Positions 47,334-56,800 of a stretch of 64,000 nucleotides of DNA are shown in pieces. Within the stretch, counting starts at the first letter, position 1. Each line of letters starts with the position of its first letter. The DNA is from Flavicella sp964230805 (GTDB lineage Bacteria > Bacteroidota > Bacteroidia > Flavobacteriales > Flavobacteriaceae), in the NCBI GenBank assembly GCA_964230805.1, contig CAXRIA010000020.1, positions 1 to 64,000 of the forward strand. Direction: 5' to 3'. Made by a program: the position numbers and the translations under genes. Under the pieces are notes generated by a model. That model was not told the DNA's origin. It did no database searches and saw only the letters and a program-made list of their open reading frames with translations.

Positions 47334-48653
47334 ATGAATACTATTGTAGCCATTGTAGGAAGACCCAATGTAGGGAAATCAACCTTATTCAATAGACTTG
47401 TGCAACGCAGGGAAGCCATTGTTGACTCTGTAAGCGGTGTTACGCGTGATCGGCACTATGGAAAAAGTGATTGGAACGGAAAAGAATTTTCTCTGATTGA
47501 CACGGGGGGCTATGTCATAGGCTCCGACGATGCTTTTGAAGGAGAAATTAGAAAACAAGTCGCTTTGGCCTTGGACGAATGTGATGTGATTGTATTTGTG
47601 GTCGATGTAACTGCTGGCATTACCCCGATGGACACGACCGTTGCCAAACTCTTGCGAAAATCTAAAAAACCGATTTTTTTAGCGGTAAACAAAGTAGACA
47701 ATGCCATGAGAGCAGAAGAGGCCTACGAGTTTTACAATTTAGGTTTGGGCGACTACTACACCATTTCTTCGATCAATGGATCGGGTACGGGTGAATTGCT
47801 AGATGCTGTTGTCGAAAACATGCCCTTCCCTGAAGAATTTGACGAGGAAGCAACCGCTACCGAAGAACTGCCGCGCTTTGCTGTAGTTGGAAGACCCAAT
47901 GCCGGAAAATCTTCTTTTATCAACGCACTCATTGGAAAAGAAAGAAATATTGTCACCGACCAGGCGGGAACCACGAGAGATGCGATCGATACGGAATACA
48001 CGCGGTTTGGTTTCAAATTCAATCTGGTAGACACGGCTGGAATTCGAAAAAAATCAAAGGTCTCAGAAGATTTGGAATTTTACTCCGTGATGCGCGCCGT
48101 GCGTGCCATTGAGCATTGTGATGTGGCCATTCTCATGATAGATGCCACTCGAGGTTTTGAAGGCCAAGATCAAAATATTTTCTGGTTGGCCGAAAAAAAC
48201 AGAAAAGGAATTGTGGTTTTGGTCAACAAATGGGACTTGGTAGACAAGGAAACGAATACCATGAAAACCTTTGAGGCCTATGTGCGCAAGCAGATAGAGC
48301 CCTTTACAGATGTGCCTATTGTATTTACATCCACGGTAACCAAGCAACGTTTGATCAAAGCGATTGAAACCGCAGTCGAAGTTTATGAAAACAAGAAACG
48401 TCGTATTGCTACGAGTAAATTGAACGAAACCATGTTGGAAGTCATTCAAAACTACACACCTCCAGCTGTCAAAGGAAAATTTGTAAAAATCAAATACTGC
48501 ATGCAACTACCAACACCCACACCACAGTTTGCGTTTTTTGCGAACTTACCACAGTATGTAAGAGATCCTTACAAAAGATATTTGGAAAATAAATTGCGTG
48601 AAATTTACGATTTTAAAGGGGTTCCACTGAGCATTTATTTCCGTCAAAAATAA
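47334..48653 (+). CDS. der: Ribosome biogenesis GTPase Der (EngA)
   Basis: Tandem GTPase for 50S assembly. Two complete G domains: G1 motifs GRPNVGKST (residues 9-17) and GRPNAGKSS (near residue 184), each with its DTGG/DTAG, NKVD and NKWD motifs, then a C-terminal KH-like domain (FVKIKYCMQLPTPTPQFAFF). At 439 residues it is full length. It ends 13 nt before a bidirectional terminator shared with trxB. Confidence 0.98.
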   Translation: MNTIVAIVGRPNVGKSTLFNRLVQRREAIVDSVSGVTRDRHYGKSDWNGKEFSLIDTGGYVIGSDDAFEGEIRKQVALALDECDVIVFVVDVTAGITPMDTTVAKLLRKSKKPIFLAVNKVDNAMRAEEAYEFYNLGLGDYYTISSINGSGTGELLDAVVENMPFPEEFDEEATATEELPRFAVVGRPNAGKSSFINALIGKERNIVTDQAGTTRDAIDTEYTRFGFKFNLVDTAGIRKKSKVSEDLEFYSVMRAVRAIEHCDVAILMIDATRGFEGQDQNIFWLAEKNRKGIVVLVNKWDLVDKETNTMKTFEAYVRKQIEPFTDVPIVFTSTVTKQRLIKAIETAVEVYENKKRRIATSKLNETMLEVIQNYTPPAVKGKFVKIKYCMQLPTPTPQFAFFANLPQYVRDPYKRYLENKLREIYDFKGVPLSIYFRQK

Positions 48654-48666
48654 GACTATTCAAAAC

Positions 48667-48696
48667 AAAAAGAGACCGTAAAAACGGTCTCTTTTT
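48667..48696. terminator. Bidirectional terminator between der and trxB
   Basis: Perfect 12-bp stem AAAAAGAGACCG / CGGTCTCTTTTT with loop TAAAAA, placed between the stops of two convergent genes. Each strand has a T-run, so it can serve both. Confidence 0.92.
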
Positions 48697-48714
48697 ATTT
48701 CAAACATGGAGGTT

Positions 48715-49662
48715 TTATTCCAAAGCCCCCAAATAACGTTCTGCATCCAAGGCAGCCATACAGCCCGTACCGGCTGCTGTGACCGCCTGACGGTATTCTT
48801 TGTCTTGCACATCTCCTGCTGCAAAAACACCCGGAACATTGGTTTTTGTCGATTTCCCTTCAGTGATCAAATACCCTGCTTCGTCCATATCCAACACCCC
48901 ATTAAAAATGGCTGTATTGGGCGTATGTCCGATGGCAATAAACACTCCAGATACGGGAATGTCGTGTTTTTCATTTGTTTTGTTGTTCACAGCTCGAACA
49001 CCTTCTACTACGTTCTCTCCGAGTACCTCATCAATTTCAGTATTGTACAATACTTCTAAATTTTCCGTTTTTTCAACTCTGTGCTGCATGGCTTTCGAAG
49101 CACGCATGTAGTCTTTACGCACCAACATGGTTACCTTGGTACAAATATTGGCCAAATACGTCGCTTCTTCCGCAGCCGTATCTCCAGCACCAACCACGAC
49201 CACATCTTGTCCTTTGTAAAAGAATCCATCACAGGTAGCACAAGCCGAAACACCACCACCTTTCAAACGTTCTTCACTTTCCAGTCCTAAATATTTGGCA
49301 GTCGCACCGGTAGAAATAATTACCGTTTCTGCTTCAATATGGGTGGTTCCGTCAATAACTACCTTGTGCACCCCTCCTACCTCTTTGGAAAAATTCACCT
49401 CTGTTGCCAATCCGAAACGCACTTCCGTTCCAAAACGCTCGGCTTGATTTTTCAAATCTTCCATCATGGCCGTTCCATCGGTTCCGTTGGGATACCCTGG
49501 AAAATTATCAACTTCTGTGGTAGTAGTCAACTGTCCGCCCATCTGCAATCCGGTATACATCACAGGTTTCAAATCGGCTCTCGCCGCATAAATAGCTGCC
49601 GTGTATCCTGCGGGTCCCGACCCTATGATCAGGCATTTTATTTTTTCAATTGTATCTGACAT
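48715..49662 (-). CDS. trxB: Thioredoxin reductase
   Basis: FAD- and NADPH-dependent enzyme that reduces thioredoxin. FAD-binding GSGPAGYTAAIYAARA near the N-terminus, redox-active Cys141 and Cys144 (CATCDG), NADPH-binding GAGDTAAEEATYLA, and the C-terminal FAAGDVQD motif. Length 315 residues, normal for the low-molecular-weight bacterial type. Confidence 0.98.
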   Translation of the reverse strand: MSDTIEKIKCLIIGSGPAGYTAAIYAARADLKPVMYTGLQMGGQLTTTTEVDNFPGYPNGTDGTAMMEDLKNQAERFGTEVRFGLATEVNFSKEVGGVHKVVIDGTTHIEAETVIISTGATAKYLGLESEERLKGGGVSACATCDGFFYKGQDVVVVGAGDTAAEEATYLANICTKVTMLVRKDYMRASKAMQHRVEKTENLEVLYNTEIDEVLGENVVEGVRAVNNKTNEKHDIPVSGVFIAIGHTPNTAIFNGVLDMDEAGYLITEGKSTKTNVPGVFAAGDVQDKEYRQAVTAAGTGCMAALDAERYLGALE

Positions 49663-49691
49663 GCTTCGCTTTTTTTAATTTTTATCAAAAA

Positions 49692-49699
49692 CAAAAATA
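49692..49699 (-). promoter_or_regulatory. -7 box of trxB
   Basis: Minus strand reads TATTTTTG, matching TAnnTTTG, 29 nt before the ATG. A TTTG (plus strand CAAA, 49715-49718) lies 15 nt upstream, closer than usual. Confidence 0.5.
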
Positions 49700-49861
49700 G
49701 CACAAATAAGCCTCCAAAATTCGGATTGTTTATAATTTTTTACAATCTGTGAATAAGCAAAAACAATGTTTCTCTTGTAAGTTCAAATACCCATTTTTGT
49801 GCTTGAACATTTGGCAAAAATAAATTCAGCAAATTCGTTGTTTATGTACATTCATTTTAGG

Positions 49862-49869
49862 TATCTTTG
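49862..49869 (+). promoter_or_regulatory. -7 box of tRNA-Pro(UGG)
   Basis: TATCTTTG followed by C is a perfect match. It would start transcription near 49876, leaving a leader of about 74 nt before the tRNA, longer than for the other two tRNA genes here. The 287-bp gap between trxB and the tRNA holds nothing else recognisable. Confidence 0.6.
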
Positions 49870-49949
49870 CAGCGCTTTGAGCGTATTCAAATCGCACAGC
49901 GAAATGGTGTCTTTGTAGGAACAAAATCGCCATTGGACCAAAGTATTTT

Positions 49950-50024
49950 CGGGGTGTAGCGTAGCCCGGTCATCGCGCCTCGTTTGGGACGAGGAGGTCG
50001 CAGGTTCGAATCCTGCCACCCCGA
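49950..50024 (+). tRNA. tRNA-Pro (UGG)
   Basis: 75-nt cloverleaf: acceptor CGGGGTG pairs with CACCCCG, anticodon stem CCTCG/CGAGG encloses TTTGGGA giving UGG, and the T-arm is GCAGG-TTCGAAT-CCTGC. Discriminator A; CCA is not encoded. Its 3' end, from the T-loop onward, is repeated twice downstream. Confidence 0.95.
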
Positions 50025-50450
50025 CAAAAGCCTGAGAATTTCAGATTCTCGGGCTTTCTTTTTAAAGATGGGACAGAAGCTTGCTTCGTAGGACCTGTTT
50101 GAAAAGAAAGCAGAGAAATACAGGTGTATTTCGAAGTGCTTTTAGCAACAAACTCAAATACAGAATCATCGCGTAAAACAGATAATCCTGCCACGCCGAC
50201 AAAAGCCTGAGAATTTTAAATTCTCGGGCTTTCTTTTTAAAGAAGGGACAGGAGCTTGCTTCGTTGGACCTGTTTGAAAAGAAAGCAGAGAAATACAGGT
50301 GTATTTCGAAGTGCTTTTAGCAACAAACTCAAATACAGGATCATCGCGTAAAACGGATAATCCTGCCACCCCGACAAAAGCCTAAGAATTTCAGATTCTT
50401 AGGCTTTCTTTTTAAAGAAGGGACAGAAACTTGCTTCGTAGGATCTATTC
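50009..50450 (+). repeat. 175-bp tandem array built on the tRNA-Pro 3' end
   Basis: Units begin with AATCCTGCCAC at 50009, 50184 and 50359, exactly 175 bp apart; the third is partial. Each contains the tRNA T-arm/acceptor 3' strand, a terminator hairpin (first one 50027-50057, then CTTTTT), a small GAAGCTTGCTTC-type hairpin, and (in the two full units) paired ACCTGT/ACAGGT and GTATTT/AAATAC segments, the latter enclosing GCAACAAAC (50145-50153 in unit 1). Only the first unit belongs to a complete tRNA. This array fills most of the 570-bp gap before the next gene. Confidence 0.9.
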
Positions 50451-50497
50451 AAAAATAAAGAGAAGAGACACAGATGGTATCTCTTCTCTTTATTTTT
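50451..50497. terminator. Long bidirectional terminator at the end of the array
   Basis: Perfect 18-bp stem AAAAATAAAGAGAAGAGA / TCTCTTCTCTTTATTTTT with an 11-nt loop. It closes the tRNA-Pro array from the left and the PQQ-like gene from the right. Confidence 0.85.
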
Positions 50498-50595
50498 CAA
50501 AGCCTCTATTACACGTTAGAATTTTATATTCGTTTAAAACAAACACAGCTTCAAATACATCACTGTGTTTGTTATTTTTACCGATATGGATTTCA

Positions 50596-52098
50596 TTATT
50601 TAATAACTAATTTTGATGTTGCCAGCATATTGCCTTCTTCTACTTTTAAGATATAGACCCCTGAATTCAACTTTGAAATTCTAATTATTTCATTTGCTTT
50701 GATGTTTTTTGAATACACTCGTTTGCCTGAGATATCAAAAATTTGAATTGATTTAGCACCATTTGAAGCTGTTGAAACATAAAATCCATCCTTATTTACA
50801 GGGTTTGGATATACCTTATACCCTTCAATTGTATTGCTTATAACAGACAACGTAGCGTTAATGGCATCAACATTTCCTGTATGCTGTGCATTCCTAGCAA
50901 ACATTGGCCAATCGCCTGAGGCTTGACCTGTAGCAGTTGTTTGCAAGGCATACAACTGCCCAAGACCGGCATCATCGGTAGCTCCGACATATATTTTTCC
51001 ATCTGCTCCAATAGTAGCGGATGAATTTATTCTAGCTCCCAAATCTAACGGTGCATAAGCTTCTGTTCCATCACTGTTCAGGACATAGAACATACCATCA
51101 AGCGTACCAAAATAAATTTTGCCATCGTTATCAATTGCAGGAACTACTTCTATCCCTCCAATCGCTGGGTCAGCAGCTAGCGGATAAGACCACAATTCTG
51201 ATCCATCTGTTGAGTCATATGCTCTCATTCTTCCTCCCTCACTACCCAAATAAACCGTACCATCATCAGCAACGGCAGGACCTCCACGTTGTACATTTTC
51301 CCCTGTCAAGGTTACTGACCATTTTTCAGAGCCATCAGTAGGATTGTAGGCTTTTAACACACCATCGGCATCTGAATTTAATTTGGCTGATAAATACACT
51401 GTCCCATCTGCCCCTAAAGCTATCGCTGAAGCTACCCAGTCGCCATAAACAGCACTCCATTTTTGAGTCCCATCACGATTAATAGCATAAATATTATCAT
51501 CCGTACTAGCCGCATAAATGGTCCCGTCTGATGCTACAGCAGGGGTCCCATTAAAGGCTGATCCAGTGGCAAATACCCAATTTTCAGTATTCAAATCGGC
51601 TGACAAAGAACGGATGCCCCTGTCTCCCTTATCATAACCACAAATATAAACGGTACCATCTGAAGCGAAAACTGGTGCTGTATCACGTTGCCTAGTATCT
51701 ATATCTCTATCATGAGTTCTGTTGCCATTGTCCGGATCAAGCCGAAACACAACTCTACTATACTTTCCTCCCATATAAATGCTTCCATCTCCATTAATTG
51801 AAGGCGATGACTCAATGGCATCTGGTTTTGTAAAATCACTTTCAGAAATTGAGGTAGACCATTTTAATGTTCCATCTGGGTTGATTGCAAAGAAATTTGG
51901 GTCTGGTTGGGCTGGTGGCGTAACTGCTGTTCTTGTTCCTAAATTACACGCAATATAAATAGTTTCATCCTCGGCAACTGCAGGTGAGGTACGATGAATT
52001 TCGTCTGGTAGCGTGTAACTCCAAACCGTTGTAATGGCCTGTCCAAAAGACACAACTGTAAAAAATAATAATCCATTTAGAAGTAACTTCTTTTTCAT
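50596..52098 (-). CDS. T9SS-sorted PQQ-like beta-propeller protein
   Basis: Signal peptide ending FGQ (residue 20), about nine propeller repeats with the pattern DGTIYxG/S (residues about 30-410), and a C-terminal T9SS sorting domain (YKVYPNPVNKDGF, IQIFDISGKRVYS, SGVYILKVE, TSKLVIK). Propellers of this PQQ/WD type scaffold binding or enzymes, and a cofactor cannot be inferred. Exported to the cell surface or medium. It follows the sulfatase in the same leftward direction after a 132-bp gap that shows nothing clear. Confidence 0.85.
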   Translation of the reverse strand: MKKKLLLNGLLFFTVVSFGQAITTVWSYTLPDEIHRTSPAVAEDETIYIACNLGTRTAVTPPAQPDPNFFAINPDGTLKWSTSISESDFTKPDAIESSPSINGDGSIYMGGKYSRVVFRLDPDNGNRTHDRDIDTRQRDTAPVFASDGTVYICGYDKGDRGIRSLSADLNTENWVFATGSAFNGTPAVASDGTIYAASTDDNIYAINRDGTQKWSAVYGDWVASAIALGADGTVYLSAKLNSDADGVLKAYNPTDGSEKWSVTLTGENVQRGGPAVADDGTVYLGSEGGRMRAYDSTDGSELWSYPLAADPAIGGIEVVPAIDNDGKIYFGTLDGMFYVLNSDGTEAYAPLDLGARINSSATIGADGKIYVGATDDAGLGQLYALQTTATGQASGDWPMFARNAQHTGNVDAINATLSVISNTIEGYKVYPNPVNKDGFYVSTASNGAKSIQIFDISGKRVYSKNIKANEIIRISKLNSGVYILKVEEGNMLATSKLVIK

Positions 52099-52230
52099 AA
52101 TGTATAAAATTAAATATTAATAAAAAATTGCCTTATATTAAGATTGATTGTACTTAATAATTACTTTTATGTTCTCCTATGTGATCTAACATCCCAGGAA
52201 ATGCTCTCAAAACCGTTTTTTGACTCGAGA

Positions 52231-53805
52231 TCACTTCTTTTCAAAATCCGTTGGGTTTACCCAGCCAGCCTCCAATTTTTCCTGATTCATATATCTTTCA
52301 TAAAAATCAATCCCTTTCGGGTTTCCATATTTGTAACTGTCGAACACAGCTCCATTACCGAACATTCTCGGATCTTTTTGTTCTTTTAGTTCGGCAAACA
52401 GCTGTTCTTTCAACGAATTAATCTTTTGTTCGTATTTTGGATCTTCAGCTAGGTTGGTTATACATTCAGGGTCTTGGCTGATATTGTACAATTCATCTTT
52501 AGGCCGTTTGCCAAAAGATTTTTTCCAATTTCTATTGCTCTGAGGACTATAATCTTTTTGATTTAGAATAACGGTTTTGGTCGGACTTCCATCACAATTT
52601 AAATAGCCCGTTTCTGGATTTCCAGCAGGCCAACGAGAGGGCTCAAAATTATGCAGGTACAGATAGTCCCCTTTCACAATTCCTCTAATAGGATACCCCC
52701 AATTGTGAGGTCTGCCCACATCGTGCCTTTCTTTGCCGATCAATACATGGTCTCTGGTCTTATCCAGTATTCCAGATTCTGAAGAATATAGTAGATTCAT
52801 CAAACTCTTCCCTTGTATAAACTTCATTCCGCTTTTTTTGGGTGTTATGCCCGCGAGCTCAAGAAATGTAGGAGTGAAATCAATAAAACTCACAAAATCA
52901 TCAACTACCCGATTTGAGTATTTGATTCCATCCAACCACATCATAGCAAGAGGCATGTGGTTGGACAATTCATATTCCTGCCCTTTGATTCTCGGAAAAG
53001 GCATACCATTATCCGAAGTAACCACCACAACAGTATTGTTTAATTCCCCTCTTTTTTCCAGTTCATCAAGTATTTTGCCCAATTGCTCATCAAAATATTC
53101 AATCTCATAGGCATAATCCAACACATCTGTTCTTATCCGTTCATTATCTGGCCAGAAGGAATAGACCTCGTCAATATCCGCTAGATTCTTACCTCCTTTT
53201 GTAATTCCTGAGCCATATTCATATTTCCTGTGGGGTTCTCTGGATCCAAACCAAAAGCAAAAAGGTTTGTCTCTTTTGTTTTTATCTAAAAAATCAATGA
53301 AATTTGCAGCATAATCGACTTTGGAAATACTATTCGTAGGAGGCTTTGTTTTTTTTGTATTAAACTTTTTTCCAGTCAGCAAACGTTTTTTTCCGTTGAT
53401 TTCACCTGCCACGCCCGGTGCCCAACCCTTACCAGTATACCCTACGTGATAACCGTTCTCAGAGAGCGCCTCAGAATACGTTTTGAATTTTTCGGGAAAA
53501 AGGGCCCAATGATTCGCTGCTTCCTCTAATTGCCAAGAATTCCGACCAGTCAAAATCGAAGCCCTAGAAGGAGCACATTTGGCATTTGGGGTATATGCTC
53601 TTGTAAACAATACCCCCTGTTGTGCGACCCTGTCAAAGTTTGGGGTCTTCATCCACTGACAGCCATAAGCACCAAAGTGCGTGTAGGTTGCATCATCCAT
53701 AATAGCAAAGAGAATGTTCGGCCGCTGTTCTTTCGGGGGATACCCAGCCAATAGGATACATACGAACCCCATGAACAAGTACTTTCTATATTGTATTCTT
53801 TTCAT
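52231..53805 (-). CDS. Secreted S1-family sulfatase
   Basis: Type I sulfatase of the alkaline-phosphatase superfamily. Cys77 in KCAPSRASILTGR is the residue converted to formylglycine; the metal-binding DD of AIMDDA near residue 35 and the later VVTSDNGMPF motif are present. An N-terminal hydrophobic signal lacks a lipobox cysteine. At 524 residues it is full length. It could desulfate an algal polysaccharide, but no glycan operon adjoins it and substrate is unknown. The maturase that makes formylglycine is not in the window. Confidence 0.93.
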   Translation of the reverse strand: MKRIQYRKYLFMGFVCILLAGYPPKEQRPNILFAIMDDATYTHFGAYGCQWMKTPNFDRVAQQGVLFTRAYTPNAKCAPSRASILTGRNSWQLEEAANHWALFPEKFKTYSEALSENGYHVGYTGKGWAPGVAGEINGKKRLLTGKKFNTKKTKPPTNSISKVDYAANFIDFLDKNKRDKPFCFWFGSREPHRKYEYGSGITKGGKNLADIDEVYSFWPDNERIRTDVLDYAYEIEYFDEQLGKILDELEKRGELNNTVVVVTSDNGMPFPRIKGQEYELSNHMPLAMMWLDGIKYSNRVVDDFVSFIDFTPTFLELAGITPKKSGMKFIQGKSLMNLLYSSESGILDKTRDHVLIGKERHDVGRPHNWGYPIRGIVKGDYLYLHNFEPSRWPAGNPETGYLNCDGSPTKTVILNQKDYSPQSNRNWKKSFGKRPKDELYNISQDPECITNLAEDPKYEQKINSLKEQLFAELKEQKDPRMFGNGAVFDSYKYGNPKGIDFYERYMNQEKLEAGWVNPTDFEKK

Positions 53806-53814
53806 CGTAAAATT

Positions 53815-56800
53815 TTACAATCGAGAAATTAAAATCTGCCGTTCCTCTTTTCTCTGATCATTGACCATTATAACGATAACATATGATCCGCTGGACAATC
53901 TCCTTGCATCGATTTGCCAAGTATGATCCCCTTTAGAAAAGTTTTGACTGCCCGACTGAAGTGATCTTCCTGAAAGGTCAAAGATTTCGTATCCAACTTC
54001 ACCCTCTTGCCCCGAATTAAATGATATATTGAAAATACCCTCTGATCTATTGGGATAGACAGTCAACTCTTGTAAGTTGTTATTTTCTTGCTGAAGAATA
54101 TCACTGTTTTTCAAATCATCTGTTTTCGTTCTTTCAAATGATTGCGCACTCGTTCCCGACACGGGCTCCAAACTCCAATCAGCTTTTCTTACATATCTAT
54201 CATTTGCATAAAGATAACCGAGGGTAGTACTTCCTCCTGAATCACCGGTCGGAGCAACATTAAAACTCCCTAAAAAGAAAGCATGATCCAATTGTTTTGC
54301 ACTAGCAATGTCAAACAAATCCAAAGATGGGCCATCTCCATTATCTTCGGGGTATTGAAGTTGTGTGCCAAATCCCTTTTCGAAAGACCACAATTGCTCA
54401 TGGTAGCTTTGACTACCTTCAGAGTCCGCTATTTCTTCAGCCATCACCCTGTAATCGTATGATACATGATCGACCGAGCTTTCGGGAACCAAGGTCTTGA
54501 AGGCTGAGCTTGCATTATTATAAACAGACAATCTGTACAGACCTGCCCCTTGGTACTGGACATCAAAGACAGTTGGAGAATCCCAATAAACGAAATCGGG
54601 ACTATCAACATTGATTAAATTCTCATAATACAAGCCCTCAAGGTCTGTGAAATAAGATTGGTTGGTATGAAGGGTATATTCTCCAGATGCATATCTTGGC
54701 ACAGCACCTCCTTTGGAATCGAAAATGAAAATTTGGGCGGTTTGCTCCTCATGACTGGGTAAAAAACAAGTTTTTTGCAAATACGTTCCATCACCATTAT
54801 TTGTGATACATTTACCACTATTCATATTTTGAAGATAAAAATATCCCTGTAATTGCGAAGGACGAAGTTTCCAACGCTGAGATTTTGATTTGGACAAATA
54901 CGAGGTGGTAATGAGCGCTTCATCACTGAGAGATTCATCAGCAACATCTAACAAACGCATATTTCTTCGGTTTCTGATGTAAAGGTATTCTCCCTCATTT
55001 TGAGGCTCCACCAACCATTCGTCTTTATAATCCCGATCCTCTGTGTAAGCACCATTTGATACACTGTGATCGGTCATGTCTACTTGTATAGGATCCCCAT
55101 CATAGTAATTGGAGATACTATAATTATCATAAACCAAGGATTGGTTAAAAATAGTCTTTTGATATTCTCTAAAAATCCCTGCATCGTCCATGGCTCTACC
55201 CCAGATTTTAACGTCATCCATGTAGCCGTAGTAATGATTGCTCCATTCTGTTTCGTAATAATTTCCCAAGGTGGTAAACCCGGGATAACTACTGTTCCTA
55301 ACTATTTCCATAGCCTCGGTATTCTCACCGATTTCCACTCCATTGACATACAACTTCTGCGTAACTTCTGTGTTTTCAGTATCGGTATAAACAGTCAAAG
55401 CAATATGGTTCCATTGGTTTTCACTTATTGGGGTATCGGGAGTCAATAGGTTATAATTATTCTGATCTTGTACGACAGTAGCATAGATTTTATTTTCAGA
55501 ACCCACAGCCCCCAGGGCGATGTCGGGCCCCGATACCAGAGAAGCATGCCCATTGTTCCAATCATCTGTCTTGAACCATGCCGATATGGTCATACCGCCC
55601 TCATAGTCCAACGGTGAAAAATCAAAATTGGTACTGATGTAATCGTTCAACCCGTCAAATTGGGCCACAGTGCCCCGTTCGGAATCTTCAACAAAAGAAA
55701 CCCCGCCACTGGCCGTTCCGTGATTCACATTGACTGTGCTGTCATCAGCATTTCCGTCAAGGGCATAATGAGCTATAGGATAGTCATATCCTTCATATTT
55801 ACTAAAATGATACGCATTGTTTTCTTTCCATCCTTCTGGCGGGTTCCTATGAACAAATAGCTGCTCCCCATTGCCCCAAAGTGCCATCTCTTCGCCATAA
55901 ATCACAAAAGAGTCGCTTTGGTCGAGTGGCTCCACAAACCACACATGTGATTTATCATTTTCTGACCAATTCCAATGCAAACCATCGACTTGATTCCAAT
56001 CCAAGAATTCACTAATTGTTTGATTTGAAATACTATATTTTAAACATCCTACATAATTGAAACTAAACTCTGTTTGCCTGCTAAAATTATGAGTTTCAGA
56101 GGGCCCTTTCAATAAAAGATTATTCCCTCTTGGACCTACCTCCATTACTTTTGAGGTTTCGTCATGACGAATAGAAACAGTTTCGTTAGATATAATTGTT
56201 TCACCGTCATCCACATAGGTAAATGCAAATTGAATTCCGTAAAATTCTAATGATGTTGTGGGTTCTGATGTATCACTGTCAACAGTTAAAAAAACATGTT
56301 CTGAAGGAGATAAAAGCAACATTTTTTCATTATCGGTTATCTCAAGATGCCACAGCAATTGAATAAAATCGTGCATGTTCCAGTCATACATCCCCAATTC
56401 CCCATCTAGGACTCCCAATACTTTTTTGGTATCTCTATTCATGATAGCATATTTATCATCATATATGTAATCTATTAACCATTCGTTTTTAGCAGCTTCT
56501 GCCTCTTCCTCTCCAATGGTTAGTCCTTCATTCTCTTTCAAAAATTGGTCTTCCTCCCCGTATACATTAATCGTATAATAGCCCCTCGGAATGATGCCGG
56601 TCGCTAAATCATTCATGGCCACCACACCTCTGGTCAGTGTATTGTCCTCGTAATGCGTGGTTATCTCAATCTTATCAGATGCTGAAAAGGGCACGTTGTG
56701 GAGTATCCATCTATTGAAGGTATTGGCTCCTTCGGTTACATTTTCGTCTACCAAAGTTGTTGATAATCCCTCATCACTAAAATGCGCTATAATATCATTT

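Noticed and set aside
49970..50369. Two overlapping leftward frames of 74 and 67 codons with related products
   Set aside because: They are antisense translations of tRNA-Pro and its repeat units; similar spurious tRNA-derived proteins are common in databases.
50009..50450. CRISPR array
   Set aside because: Units are 175 bp with no short repeat/variable spacer pattern and no cas genes nearby.
49950..50450. Integrative element scar (attL/attR) at a tRNA gene
   Set aside because: Direct repeats of a tRNA 3' end fit att sites, but no integrase or cargo is present, and the same spacing occurs at three different tRNA genes.
50596..53805. A second polysaccharide operon around the sulfatase
   Set aside because: No SusC/SusD pair, glycosidase or lyase lies beside the sulfatase within the window.
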